This document shows positions 33,191 to 42,607 of a stretch of DNA of 50,771 bases, in pieces (position 1 is the stretch's first letter; each line of letters opens with the position of its first letter). Position numbers and translations under genes: made by a program. The stretch is from Aphanocapsa sp. GSE-SYN-MK-11-07L (GTDB taxonomy: Bacteria > Cyanobacteriota > Cyanobacteriia > Thermosynechococcales > Thermosynechococcaceae): assembly GCA_019359715.1 (NCBI GenBank), contig JAHHGS010000092.1:1-50771 (forward strand). Reading direction: 5' to 3'. The notes under the pieces are model-generated. The model was not told the origin of the DNA. It saw only the letters and a list, made by a program, of their open reading frames with translations, and made no database searches.

Positions 33191-33373
33191 AGAAGTAGCC
33201 CAAAGTTTGACTTTGGTTCTGTTGGCATAGCTATTGAGCATGCATGGCAGCTCTTACCCGTATAGAGCATGGAGAATTTTCCTGAACGTTTCTCAATACA
33301 AAGCTTTTAGGAAAATGATCAAGATTAGTCTAAGCTCAAGGCACTGTAAAATTAAGGTACGATTATCCGTAAA

Positions 33374-33583
33374 ATGAATATGCTGAAAACGCTTTGGGCT
33401 ACAGTTCGGCAGGGAAAAATTGAAATCTTAGAATCAGCAGATTTACCAGAAGGAGTCAAAGTGCTAGTCACACTTTTATCTGAAGATGAAACTGATTTTT
33501 GGTTACAGGCTAGCCAAAAACCGCTAAGTACCGTTTGGAATAATGCTGAGGATGATGTGTATGCTCAGCTACTCCAAAAATGA
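33374..33583 (+). CDS. Antitoxin of a MazF/PemK-type toxin-antitoxin pair
   Basis: A 69-residue protein, MNMLKTLWATVRQGKIEILE then LPEGVKVLVTLL. This short beta-rich N-terminus, related to AbrB/MazE-like antitoxins as seen in many cyanobacterial pairs, is followed by a helical tail WNNAEDDVYAQLLQK. The stop at 33581-33583 lies inside the toxin reading frame, the usual overlapped arrangement. ATG 33380 (MLKTLW) is an equal candidate for the start. The protein would bind and block the downstream endoribonuclease. Confidence 0.75.
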   Translation: MNMLKTLWATVRQGKIEILESADLPEGVKVLVTLLSEDETDFWLQASQKPLSTVWNNAEDDVYAQLLQK

Positions 33584-33890
33584 CATTATTTTGGTGCAGT
33601 ATCCCTTTTCAGACTTATCAACATCAAAGGTTAGACCCGCTGTGATTGTAAGTGTGCCACATCTGTCCCAAGACATCATCATTACTCCCTTGACGAGTAA
33701 GACCAACTCATTGCTAGAGGGAGAATTTGTGTTATCTGGGTGGGAAGCAGCAGGTTTGAACGTTTCGACAGCGGTTAAAAGAGGGGTGTATACCGTACAT
33801 CAAGATTTAGTAATCAAAGTAATTGGTAAGTTAGTTAGTGCTGATGCCAAGCGACTTGAACTATCTCTGCGGAGCTGGCTAGGGTTATGA
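33561..33890 (+). CDS. MazF/PemK-family toxin (endoribonuclease)
   Basis: A protein of about 109 residues beginning MLSYSKNDIILVQYPFSDLS and continuing SKVRPAVIVS, the usual MazF N-terminal strand with the R-P-A/V-x-V motif. Later parts are IIITPLTSKTNSLLEGEFVL, GLNVSTAVKRGVYTVHQDLV and a C-terminal helix LVSADAKRLELSLRSWLGL. All sections of a full-length toxin are present, unlike the broken copy at 479-618. Start candidates are ATG 33555 and ATG 33561; both overlap the antitoxin end. It cleaves mRNA when the antitoxin is degraded. The pair lies 24 bases upstream of ilvD. Confidence 0.85.
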   Translation: MLSYSKNDIILVQYPFSDLSTSKVRPAVIVSVPHLSQDIIITPLTSKTNSLLEGEFVLSGWEAAGLNVSTAVKRGVYTVHQDLVIKVIGKLVSADAKRLELSLRSWLGL

Positions 33891-33914
33891 TCTCATTGTC
33901 TAAGGAAGCGAGTC

Positions 33915-35603
33915 ATGTCTGAGAACCAAAGAAGCCAAGTGATCACCCAAGGCGTTCAGCGATCGCCCAATCGGGCCATGCTGCGGGCTGTTGGCTTTGC
34001 AGACAGCGACTTTACCAAACCAATTGTCGGTGTGGCCAGTGCCCACAGCACAATTACTCCCTGCAATATGGGGATTGCGCCCTTGGCCAATCGGGCAGAG
34101 GCAGGCATTCGGTCCGCTGGCGGAATGCCCCAAGTATTTGGCACGATTACCGTCAGTGATGGGATCTCAATGGGCACCGAGGGCATGAAATATTCCCTCG
34201 TCTCGCGGGATGTGATTGCCGACTCGATCGAAACTGCCTGCAATGCCCAAAGTATGGATGGCGTGTTGGCGATCGGGGGCTGCGACAAGAATATGCCCGG
34301 CGCGATGATCGCGATCGCCCGCATGAATATCCCAGCCGTGTTTATCTACGGGGGCACGATCAAGCCAGGCCACTTGGAAAACGAAGACTTAACCGTGGTG
34401 AGCGCCTTTGAAGCGGTCGGGCAGTACAGCGCTGGCAAAATTGACGAAGTGAGGCTGATGTCGGTCGAGCGCAACGCCTGTCCCGGTGCTGGTTCCTGTG
34501 GCGGCATGTTTACGGCTAACACAATGTCTTCTGCCTTTGAAGCAATGGGGATGAGTCCGATTTATTCTTCGACCATGGCCTCAGAAGACCCAGAAAAAGC
34601 CGAGAACACCGAGTTGGCAGGCAAACTGCTGGTGGAGGCGATTCGTAACCAGCTATTGCCTCGGCAGATCATCACTCGCCAGTCGATTGAAAATGCGATT
34701 TCGGTAATTATGGCCGTGGGTGGCTCGACCAACGCCGTGCTCCACTTTTTGGCGATCGCCCATGCGGCAGGCGTACCGTTGGCGATCGATGATTTTGAAA
34801 CCATTCGAGCCAGGGTGCCCGTCCTCTGCGACTTAAAACCCTCTGGACGCTACGTGGCAACTGACCTCCACCGGGCAGGCGGGATTCCACAGGTGATGAA
34901 AATGCTGCTTGCCCATGACCTCCTGCACGGCGACTGCATGACGATTAGCGGTCAAACCGTGGCTGAAGTGCTACGAGACATCCCGGCTGAACCTGCGGCT
35001 GACCAAGATGTGATTCGCCCCTGGGACAACCCCATGTACACCAGCGGACACCTAGCCATTCTGAAGGGAAATTTAGCAACTGAAGGTGCTGTAGCCAAAA
35101 TCAGCGGCGTTAAAAACCCCAAAATTACTGGCCCGGCCCGCGTATTTGAGTCGGAAGAAGCCTGTCTGGCGGCAATTTTAGCCAACACAATCAACCCCGG
35201 CGATGTGCTAGTGATTCGCTACGAAGGCCCGAAAGGCGGGCCGGGGATGCGAGAAATGCTGGCCCCCACTTCAGCGATCATTGGGGCTGGATTGGGCGAC
35301 TCGGTCGGATTAATCACCGATGGGCGGTTTTCCGGCGGCACCTACGGCATGGTGGTCGGTCATGTGGCACCGGAAGCCTATGTCGGCGGAACGATCGCCC
35401 TGATCCAACCGGGCGACTCAATCACGATCGATGCCCCGGCCCGCCTGCTGCAACTGAATGTCTCAGAGCAAGAGTTAGCCAGACGGCGATCGGCCTGGCA
35501 ACCGCCAGCCCCTCGCTACACCAGAGGTGTCCTGGCCAAGTACGCGACCCTGGTTTCTTCCAGCAGCCTCGGTGCAGTCACCGATCTACACGTCAATCCA
35601 TAA
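33915..35603 (+). CDS. ilvD: Dihydroxy-acid dehydratase
   Basis: Converts 2,3-dihydroxy-isovalerate and its methylvalerate homologue to the 2-oxo acids, the third step of valine and isoleucine synthesis, with an Fe-S cluster as Lewis acid. Cluster cysteines are visible in [18 protein letters not shown] and [16 protein letters not shown], and the C-terminal [19 protein letters not shown] is the family signature. The length of 562 residues is normal. AAGGAAG lies before ATG 33915. The gene is separated from other branched-chain genes; it follows an intact toxin-antitoxin pair. Confidence 0.96.
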   Translation: MSENQRSQVITQGVQRSPNRAMLRAVGFADSDFTKPIVGVASAHSTITPCNMGIAPLANRAEAGIRSAGGMPQVFGTITVSDGISMGTEGMKYSLVSRDVIADSIETACNAQSMDGVLAIGGCDKNMPGAMIAIARMNIPAVFIYGGTIKPGHLENEDLTVVSAFEAVGQYSAGKIDEVRLMSVERNACPGAGSCGGMFTANTMSSAFEAMGMSPIYSSTMASEDPEKAENTELAGKLLVEAIRNQLLPRQIITRQSIENAISVIMAVGGSTNAVLHFLAIAHAAGVPLAIDDFETIRARVPVLCDLKPSGRYVATDLHRAGGIPQVMKMLLAHDLLHGDCMTISGQTVAEVLRDIPAEPAADQDVIRPWDNPMYTSGHLAILKGNLATEGAVAKISGVKNPKITGPARVFESEEACLAAILANTINPGDVLVIRYEGPKGGPGMREMLAPTSAIIGAGLGDSVGLITDGRFSGGTYGMVVGHVAPEAYVGGTIALIQPGDSITIDAPARLLQLNVSEQELARRRSAWQPPAPRYTRGVLAKYATLVSSSSLGAVTDLHVNP

Positions 35604-35617
35604 GCTGTGTTTCAGAG

Positions 35618-36673
35618 TTATCTCGATACGCAAGTTGGGCTGTCTTCTAGAAACACGTCTGGGGACTGGAGAAGCTGGCTCAGCATAGAAGTTGGCTGCT
35701 GGGGGTAGGGCCAAGCGAAGGCATGCCGAAATGCCGCATCCTGACAGGCTTGCAGTTCCTGGAAACTCAGCACGTCCTGGGTGAGCAGATTTTCGTACTC
35801 GAAGGGCAAGCGAACATTGTGCAGCCCTGCATTGTCAGTACAGATGGCAATATCTACCCCACTGGCAAAACAGCGTTCAAACACGGTTTTTAACTGGCTA
35901 AGATTTTCTAGGGTGCCCGTCTTGAAGTAAGTGGTCGGGCACACCTCTAAACACTGCCGTTGCTGGGCAATTTGTGGCAGCAATTCAGGATAGAGCAGGG
36001 GAATTTGAATTCCGTGCCCGATCCGCATTAGGTAAGGTAAAAGTTCTGGGTAGCAACCATCAACAGTTTCGTAAAGGTGGCCAGTGGTATTTAAGCCCAG
36101 CGATCGCCCATACCGATAAAGGGCAATAAATTCATCCAATCGCTCTCGATACTGGAGATCACCTCCAGCCAAGTCAATTCCACACACGTACTCTGGTAAT
36201 TGAGCCGCCAAGTCAACGATCGCCCGATTCACTGCATAGGGCAAGCGAGAGTGCATACAGAGAATTTGCCGCGTAAAAATTGGATACTCGCTCAATTGGG
36301 CAGATTGCCCGACAATCTTGACAATATCTACCATTTGGTCAATGCGGGCGCTTTCACTCAGGTCTGGCGAGGTGCGCAGGTAAGGGGTATAGCGCAGTTC
36401 CAAGTAAGCCAGGTTCTCAAATACGTAGGCTCCCCGCAGCAGCCGATAAACAAAGTAAGGCAGGGTGATTGGGGTTTGCACACTCTCAACTAGAGTATGC
36501 AGTTCTAGATATTCTTCTAAGGTGTTACGTGGGCGAGTGTAAAAGGCTTCAAACTCAGGGTAGTCTGGAAATTGAGCTGCCAGTTGCTCGTGATTTCGCT
36601 GAAAGTAGCGCCAGAGCACACGGGGAACAACCGATCCGCCTAGATGCCGATGCAATTCTGCGTGAAGCGTCAC
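35618..36673 (-). CDS. Adenosine-deaminase-like amidohydrolase with an altered TDD motif
   Basis: A 351-residue TIM-barrel amidohydrolase. ADA-type metal ligands are present: H8 and H10 in AELHRHLGGS, H199 with E202 in TGHLYE (in place of HAGE), H220 in RIGHG and D280 in AICTDNAG. In adenosine deaminases the next residue is a second Asp (TDD) that binds the purine; here it is N281. The HAGE-to-HLYE change is near the same pocket. The zinc site and general acid seem intact, so it is probably an enzyme, but the substrate may not be adenosine. The ATG at 36673 is clear. It ends 14 bases from the convergent ilvD. Confidence 0.82.
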   Translation of the reverse strand: MTLHAELHRHLGGSVVPRVLWRYFQRNHEQLAAQFPDYPEFEAFYTRPRNTLEEYLELHTLVESVQTPITLPYFVYRLLRGAYVFENLAYLELRYTPYLRTSPDLSESARIDQMVDIVKIVGQSAQLSEYPIFTRQILCMHSRLPYAVNRAIVDLAAQLPEYVCGIDLAGGDLQYRERLDEFIALYRYGRSLGLNTTGHLYETVDGCYPELLPYLMRIGHGIQIPLLYPELLPQIAQQRQCLEVCPTTYFKTGTLENLSQLKTVFERCFASGVDIAICTDNAGLHNVRLPFEYENLLTQDVLSFQELQACQDAAFRHAFAWPYPQQPTSMLSQLLQSPDVFLEDSPTCVSR

Positions 36674-36814
36674 AATAACCTCTTAGGATGAGCGATGAGT
36701 TGACTCGAAAGGTTGACTGAACAAGAATTGATTCAGAAAAGAGCTGTAATGTAGGCAACATTGTTACGAAATGCAACAATATTGACTAGTAGTCTAGCAT
36801 TTGAAAAATATCCT

Positions 36815-36925
36815 ATGAGCGATAAAAAGTATTCCTGGAAGGGCAGTCCTAATGCTGGCTTGGTGCTGCTGCTTTTGGTGGTGGTTGGGGCTGCTTTTCT
36901 CCTCCTGGCTGGTTTAAGTGGTTGA
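36815..36925 (+). CDS. Possible 36-residue single-helix membrane protein
   Basis: ATG 36815 opens a frame of 36 codons ending with TGA 36923-36925: MSDKKYSWKGSPNAGLVLLL and a hydrophobic helix of about 20 residues. The charged N-terminus followed by one helix looks like a real small membrane protein, as found around photosystems, but I know no match. No good Shine-Dalgarno sequence precedes it. It sits between the ADA-like gene (divergent) and ygfZ, 36 bases upstream of the latter on the same strand. Confidence 0.4.
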   Translation: MSDKKYSWKGSPNAGLVLLLLVVVGAAFLLLAGLSG

Positions 36926-36961
36926 TTAGTCGTGTAGACTTTCGTTTAGACTTTTAGCGGT

Positions 36962-38017
36962 ATGAACACTCCTTTATCTGAGTTGCAGCGACAAGCTGGA
37001 GCCATCTTTGAGCAGACTTCAGACGTGCCGGTTGATTTTGGCAATCGAGGGGCAGCACTAGAGGCAGTTCAGCAGGGAGTAGCCCTCTGCGATCGCTCTG
37101 ACTGGGGGCGTTTGCAAGTCGCTGACCAAGACCGGCTGAATTTTCTGCACAATCAAAGCACGAATGATTTCAAAACCCTGAAGCCAGGGCAAGGCTGCGA
37201 TACAGTGTTTGTCACCTCTACCGCCCGCACCCTTGATTTAGCCACGGCTTATCTGACTGAAGATCAGGTTTGGCTGCTGGTGTCCCCCAGTCGGCGGCAG
37301 CAGTTGATCCAGTGGTTAGACCGCTACATCTTTTTTGGCGATTGGGTTCAATTAACTGATCAAACGGCGAACACTAGCGCCTTTAGTTTGCTTGGCCCCC
37401 AGAGTGCAGCGCTGCTGCAAAGGTTGGGGGTTAATTTTCCAGATGATGCCAGTCTGCATGACCATGCGGTGTTTGAGTTGGCAGGCACGCAGGTACGCGT
37501 GGCGATCGGGAGTGGGTTAGTGACGCCTGGCTTGACGCTGATCAGCTCAGCGGTCGATGCACCGACGCTATGGAGTTGCCTGCTCGATCAAGGAGCAATC
37601 CCTATGGGTGAACGGGTTTGGGAAGAACTGCGGATTCAACAGGGTCGTCCCAAACCCGATGCTGAGTTAACTGAAGACTACAATCCGCTTGAAGCCGGAC
37701 TCTGGCAGACGATTTCATTTAATAAGGGCTGCTACATTGGGCAAGAAACGATCGCCCGCCTGAACACGTATCAGGGCGTCAAACAGCAGCTTTGGGGTGT
37801 CAAACTAGCGGCTCCAGTCAAACCAGGCAGTTTAGTCAAGCTGGCAGATCGCCCAGAGAGTAAGGTTGGTGTTTTGACCAGTTATACCCAAACTGCTGAC
37901 GGGGCTTTCGGTTTAGCCTATATTAAAACCAAAGTGGTAGCGGCTGGACTACACGTTTTAATCGATGATGTGCCCGGAGAACTAGCGGAACTGCCGTACT
38001 TAGCTCAGCGTTTGTAG
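36962..38017 (+). CDS. ygfZ: YgfZ/GcvT-fold folate-binding protein
   Basis: YgfZ-type proteins bind tetrahydrofolate and help the maintenance of some Fe-S enzymes. The family signature KGCYIGQE is at residues 255-262 with C257, in [15 protein letters not shown]. The N-terminal part [20 protein letters not shown] is the matching GcvT-fold segment. The length of 351 residues is typical for the cyanobacterial form (IBA57-like). ATG 36962. The 3' end overlaps the convergent selO gene by 18 bases. Confidence 0.9.
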   Translation: MNTPLSELQRQAGAIFEQTSDVPVDFGNRGAALEAVQQGVALCDRSDWGRLQVADQDRLNFLHNQSTNDFKTLKPGQGCDTVFVTSTARTLDLATAYLTEDQVWLLVSPSRRQQLIQWLDRYIFFGDWVQLTDQTANTSAFSLLGPQSAALLQRLGVNFPDDASLHDHAVFELAGTQVRVAIGSGLVTPGLTLISSAVDAPTLWSCLLDQGAIPMGERVWEELRIQQGRPKPDAELTEDYNPLEAGLWQTISFNKGCYIGQETIARLNTYQGVKQQLWGVKLAAPVKPGSLVKLADRPESKVGVLTSYTQTADGAFGLAYIKTKVVAAGLHVLIDDVPGELAELPYLAQRL

Positions 38018-39469
38018 CCGTTTGAGCAGGGTGTAAAAGGGCTGCCAGTTATCTTCGGTCGCGATCGCCTCCCAAACAGCTTCGATTTCTGGGCGGACTA
38101 GGGCTGTCAGCGGGTTGTGGCGCTGAAGCCGATCGGCGATGCCCGCTAGCTCTGATTCGGGTTGATTGACCAACAGGTGATGGTAGAGCGATCGCCAAGA
38201 CTCGAAAGCTTGAGACTGCTCGTCTGTGAGCAAGCTAGTTTGACTCAAAATGTGCCCAGCATCCACCCGCCAGAGGGGTGAAAACTGGCGTCGCAGTTCG
38301 GCAAAAAACAGATGATAGTTGACCTGGGTTTTAAATAGAAACTGGAGGGTTTGCTCGATCAAATCTTCAGATTCTACGATGCCGATCTGTTCAAACCCCA
38401 GCCGTTGCAGCATTCGCTGCCGATAAGCGGCGGCGTAATGCCCGGTAAACTCCTTGAGGGCAGATTCCATTTCGGCTTGGGGGATCACTGCTGCCAGCGG
38501 GCGTTGCAGCATTTCTAGATTCGACTGGCAAATCCCCGGCTGGTTAGCGTAGGCGTAGCGCCCATAGTAGTCAAAATAAGCGGCCGTAAAGTTGGGTTCG
38601 TAGGTGTTGATAAAGGCGTAGGGGCCATAGTCAAAGCTTTCGCCTGTAATCGACATATTGTCCGTGTTGAGGACGGCATGGCAAAAGCCAACCGACATCC
38701 ACTGGGCGACTAGCTCGGCTGTGCACTGCACCAGTTCAGCATAGAAGCGGCTGTAGCGATCGGGCTGATCCCAGAGGTGGGGGTAATAAACTTGCAGCAC
38801 GTGATCCAGCAGATTGCGGATCAAGTCCGGCCGCTGGAGGGCAAACAAGCGCTCAAAGGTGCCAAACCGAATATGGGAATGACTGAACCGCACCATCACC
38901 GAAGCGCGGGTGGGAGAGGGTTCATCGCCTCGCCAGAGCGAGTCGCCAGTTTCAATCAGGCTCAGGCAGCGGGAGGTTGTCACCCCCAAATGATGCAGCG
39001 CTTCTGAAGCTAATACCTCGCGAACTCCGCCTTTAAGCGTCAATCTGCCATCTCCGCCCCGCGAATAGGGAGTTGTGCCTGATCCCTTGGTGCCAAAATC
39101 GTAGAGTCGCCCGTCTTGCCCTCGCACCTGCCCGTAGAGAAAGCCGCGCCCATCGCCTAAGCGAGGGTTGTACTCGCCAAACTGATAGCCGTGATAGCGC
39201 ATCGCTAAGCAGGGTTCTCTGCCCTCAAACCGACCGAAAGCCTGGACAAAATCAGCATCGGTGACTTGAGCAGGATTCAGCCCAATTTGGGTTAGCACAG
39301 CATCGTTGCGAAATCGCAGCAGGTGTTGGGGAAATTCTGCCGCCGCCACAACATCAGAGTAGTCTTCTCCTAAAGACTGAAAAGCCGGTTCATAGTCAAG
39401 TTGGAGTAGAGGGTTTTGAGCAGAATCGGCGGCAAAATCAGGGCGATCGCTGTGATCAGATGGAGTCAT
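38000..39469 (-). CDS. selO: Protein adenylyltransferase SelO (YdiU/UPF0061)
   Basis: SelO is a pseudokinase-fold enzyme that binds ATP in an inverted way and transfers AMP to Ser, Thr or Tyr of proteins; in bacteria it is linked to redox stress. The family motifs are [59 protein letters not shown] and [20 protein letters not shown] (metal-binding Asn/Asp). The length of 489 residues is normal and there is no selenocysteine or C-terminal Cys motif here. ATG 39469. The convergent overlap with ygfZ is 18 bases. The neighbours (YgfZ, glutathione reductase further left) share a redox theme, which is only suggestive. Confidence 0.93.
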   Translation of the reverse strand: MTPSDHSDRPDFAADSAQNPLLQLDYEPAFQSLGEDYSDVVAAAEFPQHLLRFRNDAVLTQIGLNPAQVTDADFVQAFGRFEGREPCLAMRYHGYQFGEYNPRLGDGRGFLYGQVRGQDGRLYDFGTKGSGTTPYSRGGDGRLTLKGGVREVLASEALHHLGVTTSRCLSLIETGDSLWRGDEPSPTRASVMVRFSHSHIRFGTFERLFALQRPDLIRNLLDHVLQVYYPHLWDQPDRYSRFYAELVQCTAELVAQWMSVGFCHAVLNTDNMSITGESFDYGPYAFINTYEPNFTAAYFDYYGRYAYANQPGICQSNLEMLQRPLAAVIPQAEMESALKEFTGHYAAAYRQRMLQRLGFEQIGIVESEDLIEQTLQFLFKTQVNYHLFFAELRRQFSPLWRVDAGHILSQTSLLTDEQSQAFESWRSLYHHLLVNQPESELAGIADRLQRHNPLTALVRPEIEAVWEAIATEDNWQPFYTLLKRLQTLS

Positions 39470-39763
39470 GGTTTTAGTTTGGGTCAGCGCTCATCAATAA
39501 CGACTTAAACAAAAATAAAACTATATTAAGCAATGAAAAATCATGATCGGTGATTTGAGTCAGGTGGGCAGGCTAATAAGATAAGCCTACTTTATCTCTA
39601 AACCCTGACTTAACCTGACACTCTGCCTTATGGCTAATGATGATTTTGTTGGGGGTTGATTAGAATTTAAATCTATAGCAAGAGGAGTGGCTGTAATTAT
39701 GATCAGCAGCCTACTGTTGGCAACTTGTTAGCGACAGTTGTTTGTCCTACCTCAATCACCACC

Positions 39764-40141
39764 ATGAAAACCTCCATTTTGACTTTATCAGCCATCTTGG
39801 CTGTTGCGGTCGGTTCCTACCCCGCAAGTGCCCAAGTCGCTCCTGCTACTGAAATTATTCCGACTCCTGAAACGCTACCACCGACTGGCACTACTCCATT
39901 TGCCAATTCTGCCAGTATTGGCACGATTGAAGTCTCACCAGAAGTTAAGTCTGAGTTCCAAGCGCCGCAGCAACTCCCCGTCACAGCAATTACACTGCCA
40001 GAAGACCAATCCCCCTCAATTTTCGATCGCTTATTTACCAGTCTTGGCTTACCATCTTCACCTTCAGCCCCGGAAGTTGAACCCGGAAAATTTGATGCCG
40101 GCCCCAATAAGGGGGTTAATTTCCTGCGAACTGACATTTAA
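39764..40141 (+). CDS. Small secreted protein of unknown function
   Basis: The ATG at 39764 starts MKTSILTLSAILAVAVGSYP with cleavage likely after ASA (PASAQ). The mature part of about 100 residues is Pro/Thr/Ser-rich and low in complexity (PETLPPTGTTPFAN), then a short ordered segment IFDRLFTSLGLPSSP and a tail GKFDAGPNKGVNFLRTDI. No family is recognised. An in-frame TTG 39 bases upstream is less likely, as it would precede the signal sequence. It ends 12 bases before the sugar kinase start. Confidence 0.6.
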   Translation: MKTSILTLSAILAVAVGSYPASAQVAPATEIIPTPETLPPTGTTPFANSASIGTIEVSPEVKSEFQAPQQLPVTAITLPEDQSPSIFDRLFTSLGLPSSPSAPEVEPGKFDAGPNKGVNFLRTDI

Positions 40142-40153
40142 CTTAGGGCTGAT

Positions 40154-41452
40154 TTGACGGGTTACGGTTTGGGAATTGATTTTGGCACCTCTGGCGTCCG
40201 CGCGATCGTGGTTGATCAGGCTGGGCAGGTTCAGCATAACTCGGCTTGCCCATCCACCACGGTTTCGGCCGATGTCTGGCGGACAATCCTGTTTGAGTTG
40301 ATTGCCGAAATTCCTGAAAGTCTGCGATCGCGGCTGCATCGAATTGCGATTGATGGCACTTCAGCCACAGTTTTAGGCTGCAATTCAGCCGGAAAACCTT
40401 TGCTGCCGGCTTTGCTGTACAACGATGGGCGGGCAACAGCAGAGCTAGGAAAACTGCAAGCAATTGTGCCTGCCAATCATGTTGTGCTCAGCCCTAGTTC
40501 TAGCTTGGCCAAATTGCTGTGGTTAAACCGCGAATTCGCAGCCGTCAACAGCCATCAGGGACGGAGAAAGGCGATCGCCTATTTGATGCATCAAGCTGAT
40601 TGGCTGGCGTTTTTGCTGCACGGTCAACCAGGGATCAGCGATTATCACAATAGTCTCAAACTGGGCTATGACCCGGTAGCACTGGCCTATCCAGATTGGT
40701 TTAGACATCCTGATTTGGCTGCAATTCAACCGCTGCTGCCAAAAGTTACTACTCCCGGTGCGGTGATTGGGCCAGTTCAGCCAGGGCTGGCTGAGCAGTT
40801 GGGCTTACCGATCGCCTGTCAGGTCTGCGCCGGGACAACCGACAGCATTGCTGCTTTTTTGGCCAGTCGAGCCATGAATCCTGGGCAGGGCGTCACCTCT
40901 TTAGGCTCAACCTTGGTCTTAAAATTGCTCAGCCGCAGGCGAGTAGAAAATGCCCAATGCGGAATTTACAGCCATCGCCTCGGCAATCTTTGGTTAGTGG
41001 GAGGCGCTTCAAACACGGGCGGGGCAATTTTGCGACACTATTTTAGCGATCGCGATTTAGTCAACCTCAGTCAGCAAATTGATCGCAATCAAGCCAGCTC
41101 TTTAGATTACTATCCACTGCTCCAGCCCGGCGAACGGTTTCCGATTAACGACCCTAATTTGCCACCCCGGCTCGATCCTCGTCCTTCGCGGCCTGTGGAT
41201 TTTCTGCATGGGTTGCTGGAAAGTTTGGCTAAAATTGAAGCTCAAGGATACCGCTTGCTGCAAGAGCAAGGCGCTTCACCTTTGACGCAGGTGCTAACGG
41301 CTGGCGGTGGGGCTAAAAATCAGACTTGGCAAGCGATTCGACAGCGTTACTTACAAATTCCGGTCATGGCAGCAGCACAAACCGAAGCAGCCTATGGGAC
41401 TGCTTTGTTGGCATTGAGGGGATTGGAGGAAGGCAGAAGGAATGGACTTTAG
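40154..41452 (+). CDS. FGGY-family kinase, probably D-ribulose kinase
   Basis: The 432-residue protein starts GYGLGIDFGTSGVRAIVVDQ, the phosphate-1 motif of the FGGY/actin-like sugar kinases, and has IAIDGTSATVL, CAGTTDSIAAFLASRAM, SLGSTLVLKLL and VLTAGGGAKNQTWQAIRQ (adenosine motif). It resembles the cyanobacterial and plant subgroup first called xylulokinase-like, for which D-ribulose is the reported substrate (the Synechococcus elongatus and Arabidopsis XK-1 enzymes). The start is TTG 40154, with AGGG upstream and no ATG in place. The product D-ribulose 5-phosphate could enter the Calvin cycle. Confidence 0.85.
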   Translation: MTGYGLGIDFGTSGVRAIVVDQAGQVQHNSACPSTTVSADVWRTILFELIAEIPESLRSRLHRIAIDGTSATVLGCNSAGKPLLPALLYNDGRATAELGKLQAIVPANHVVLSPSSSLAKLLWLNREFAAVNSHQGRRKAIAYLMHQADWLAFLLHGQPGISDYHNSLKLGYDPVALAYPDWFRHPDLAAIQPLLPKVTTPGAVIGPVQPGLAEQLGLPIACQVCAGTTDSIAAFLASRAMNPGQGVTSLGSTLVLKLLSRRRVENAQCGIYSHRLGNLWLVGGASNTGGAILRHYFSDRDLVNLSQQIDRNQASSLDYYPLLQPGERFPINDPNLPPRLDPRPSRPVDFLHGLLESLAKIEAQGYRLLQEQGASPLTQVLTAGGGAKNQTWQAIRQRYLQIPVMAAAQTEAAYGTALLALRGLEEGRRNGL

Positions 41453-41472
41453 CTTCTGCCTTCATTCCACCT

Positions 41473-42063
41473 TTACAACCGACACTCTAGCAGCAAAAAT
41501 CCACCGTGGTCGGGCAGCAGCGGATGCAGGGCAATCTGGCGGTGTTGAATAATTTGAAATTCGTGCTGCTGGTAGAGCCGAATTGCCTGCCGATTGTCTG
41601 CCCACGTCGTCAAACTCAAACTAGAAAACCCTTGGTTTTTTGCTTTTTGCTTAACTAAATCAATGAACTGACCCCCAATTCCTTGCTGACGATAGTTGGG
41701 GGCAACCGCCAAAATGCTCAAATACCAACTGTCTTCTACGCAAGTCGTCATAAATTCTCGCAGGATTTCTAAGCGATCGCGAGGCAGGCTAGCTGCCATT
41801 TCTGGGCTAAGCTTTAGCTCCTGAGCCGGATAACTGTTGACAATGCCGACAACCTGACCGCCATCCAGGGCAACTTCGATATAGCGGTAGGAAAATTCTC
41901 CAGCTTCAGCGGCAACTTGCTCGGCTACAATTTGTTTGGGAGTCAAGCCAGGAACGAAATTGGCCAGCAAGAAGTCAAAAAATTCACCCCCCGCCATGAT
42001 GATATATCCAGCAATCACTTCAGATTGATCTGGCTGAGCGGGTTGATAGGTAATAATGGTCAT
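41473..42063 (-). CDS. GNAT-family N-acetyltransferase
   Basis: A 196-residue single GNAT domain with an N-terminal extension that carries AGGEFFDFLLANFVPG. The acetyl-CoA motif A is SILAVAPNYRQQGIGGQFID (V-x-P-x-x-R-x-x-G-I-G), and motif B is SLSLTTWADNRQAIRLYQQH. The substrate cannot be inferred. ATG 42063 is well placed. It is followed (upstream side) by 355 bases of structured intergenic sequence. Confidence 0.85.
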   Translation of the reverse strand: MTIITYQPAQPDQSEVIAGYIIMAGGEFFDFLLANFVPGLTPKQIVAEQVAAEAGEFSYRYIEVALDGGQVVGIVNSYPAQELKLSPEMAASLPRDRLEILREFMTTCVEDSWYLSILAVAPNYRQQGIGGQFIDLVKQKAKNQGFSSLSLTTWADNRQAIRLYQQHEFQIIQHRQIALHPLLPDHGGFLLLECRL

Positions 42064-42246
42064 TAATTTTGCAGCTGATATCGACTTTTTCTAATTTATT
42101 GCAGTCTTAGACTGGTGATTAAAAACCGATTAACAATTGATTAATCACGATCGCCATCCGATTTAATTTGCGAATAAAGATGGTTTGCCAAAGATACTCT
42201 CTCAAGAGGAACACCTTTCAAACAAAAATTTAGGATCGCTTAAATT

Positions 42247-42260
42247 CCGTAATTTTACGG
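42247..42260. promoter_or_regulatory. Inverted repeat CCGTAA-TT-TTACGG, possible operator
   Basis: Perfect 6-bp arms around TT, 159 bases before the ATG at 42419. The tandem repeat follows 18 bases later. I know no transcription factor with this consensus in cyanobacteria, so the assignment rests on symmetry alone. Confidence 0.35.
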
Positions 42261-42330
42261 TTGTTGATTTGCTGCTCATTTATATCTGATATTTATATCT
42301 GACATCGTAAAGGGAGTCAGTCAAGCTAAA

Positions 42331-42350
42331 ACTCACCCCATCGGGTGAGT
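42331..42350 (+). other. Perfect 8-bp hairpin in the leader of the 62-residue gene
   Basis: ACTCACCC (42331-42338) pairs with GGGTGAGT (42343-42350) around a CATC tetraloop. No T tract follows, so a standard terminator is unlikely; the next bases CTGTAAGGGGAGG are purine-rich. It could be part of a structured leader RNA or a repeat copy. The RNA class, if any, is not one I recognise. Confidence 0.45.
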
Positions 42351-42418
42351 CTGTAAGGGGAGGTCGATTGCCGGCAGTAAATGTCAATCTATAAACAAGC
42401 AGAAATTACCTGGTTGAT

Positions 42419-42607
42419 ATGATGACTAAAGACATAAAGCTTGGACAAAAGATTGCCTTAGGCGCTAGTAAATTCCGGATTATTACAATTGTAAATAAGC
42501 AATTGGTCTGCCTTGAACCACTTGAATCAAGTGGAGCATCTCCCAAAGTTTCTATCCTTCAGTATGAACATGTTTTAAAAGATGGACGACTGTTAGAAGA
42601 ATTTTAG
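42419..42607 (+). CDS. Small unknown protein
   Basis: A 62-residue protein, MTKDIKLGQKIALGASKFRI then ITIVNKQLVCLEPLESS, which looks like a compact beta-barrel or SH3-like fold (alternating hydrophobic strands and a final charged helix EHVLKDGRLLEEF). I recognise no family. Two ATGs at 42419 and 42422 are candidates, and no good ribosome-binding site is visible. A hairpin with a short loop lies downstream at 42721-42738 before icd. Could be real or a remnant; its codon content looks coding. Confidence 0.5.
   Translation: MMTKDIKLGQKIALGASKFRIITIVNKQLVCLEPLESSGASPKVSILQYEHVLKDGRLLEEF

Larger units (their letters stand above)
42064..42418. other. 355-bp intergenic region with several palindromes and a tandem repeat
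   Basis: From left to right: a near-palindrome CCGTAA-TT-TTACGG at 42247-42260; two tandem copies of ATTTATATCTGA at 42278-42289 and 42291-42302; and a perfect 8-bp stem hairpin at 42331-42350. The composition is AT-rich. No long open frame is present. The structures lie in front of the 62-residue gene and behind the acetyltransferase start. They may be regulatory or RNA. Confidence 0.5.

Noticed and set aside
42331-42350. Rho-independent terminator
   Set aside because: The stem is strong, but no T tract follows on either strand.
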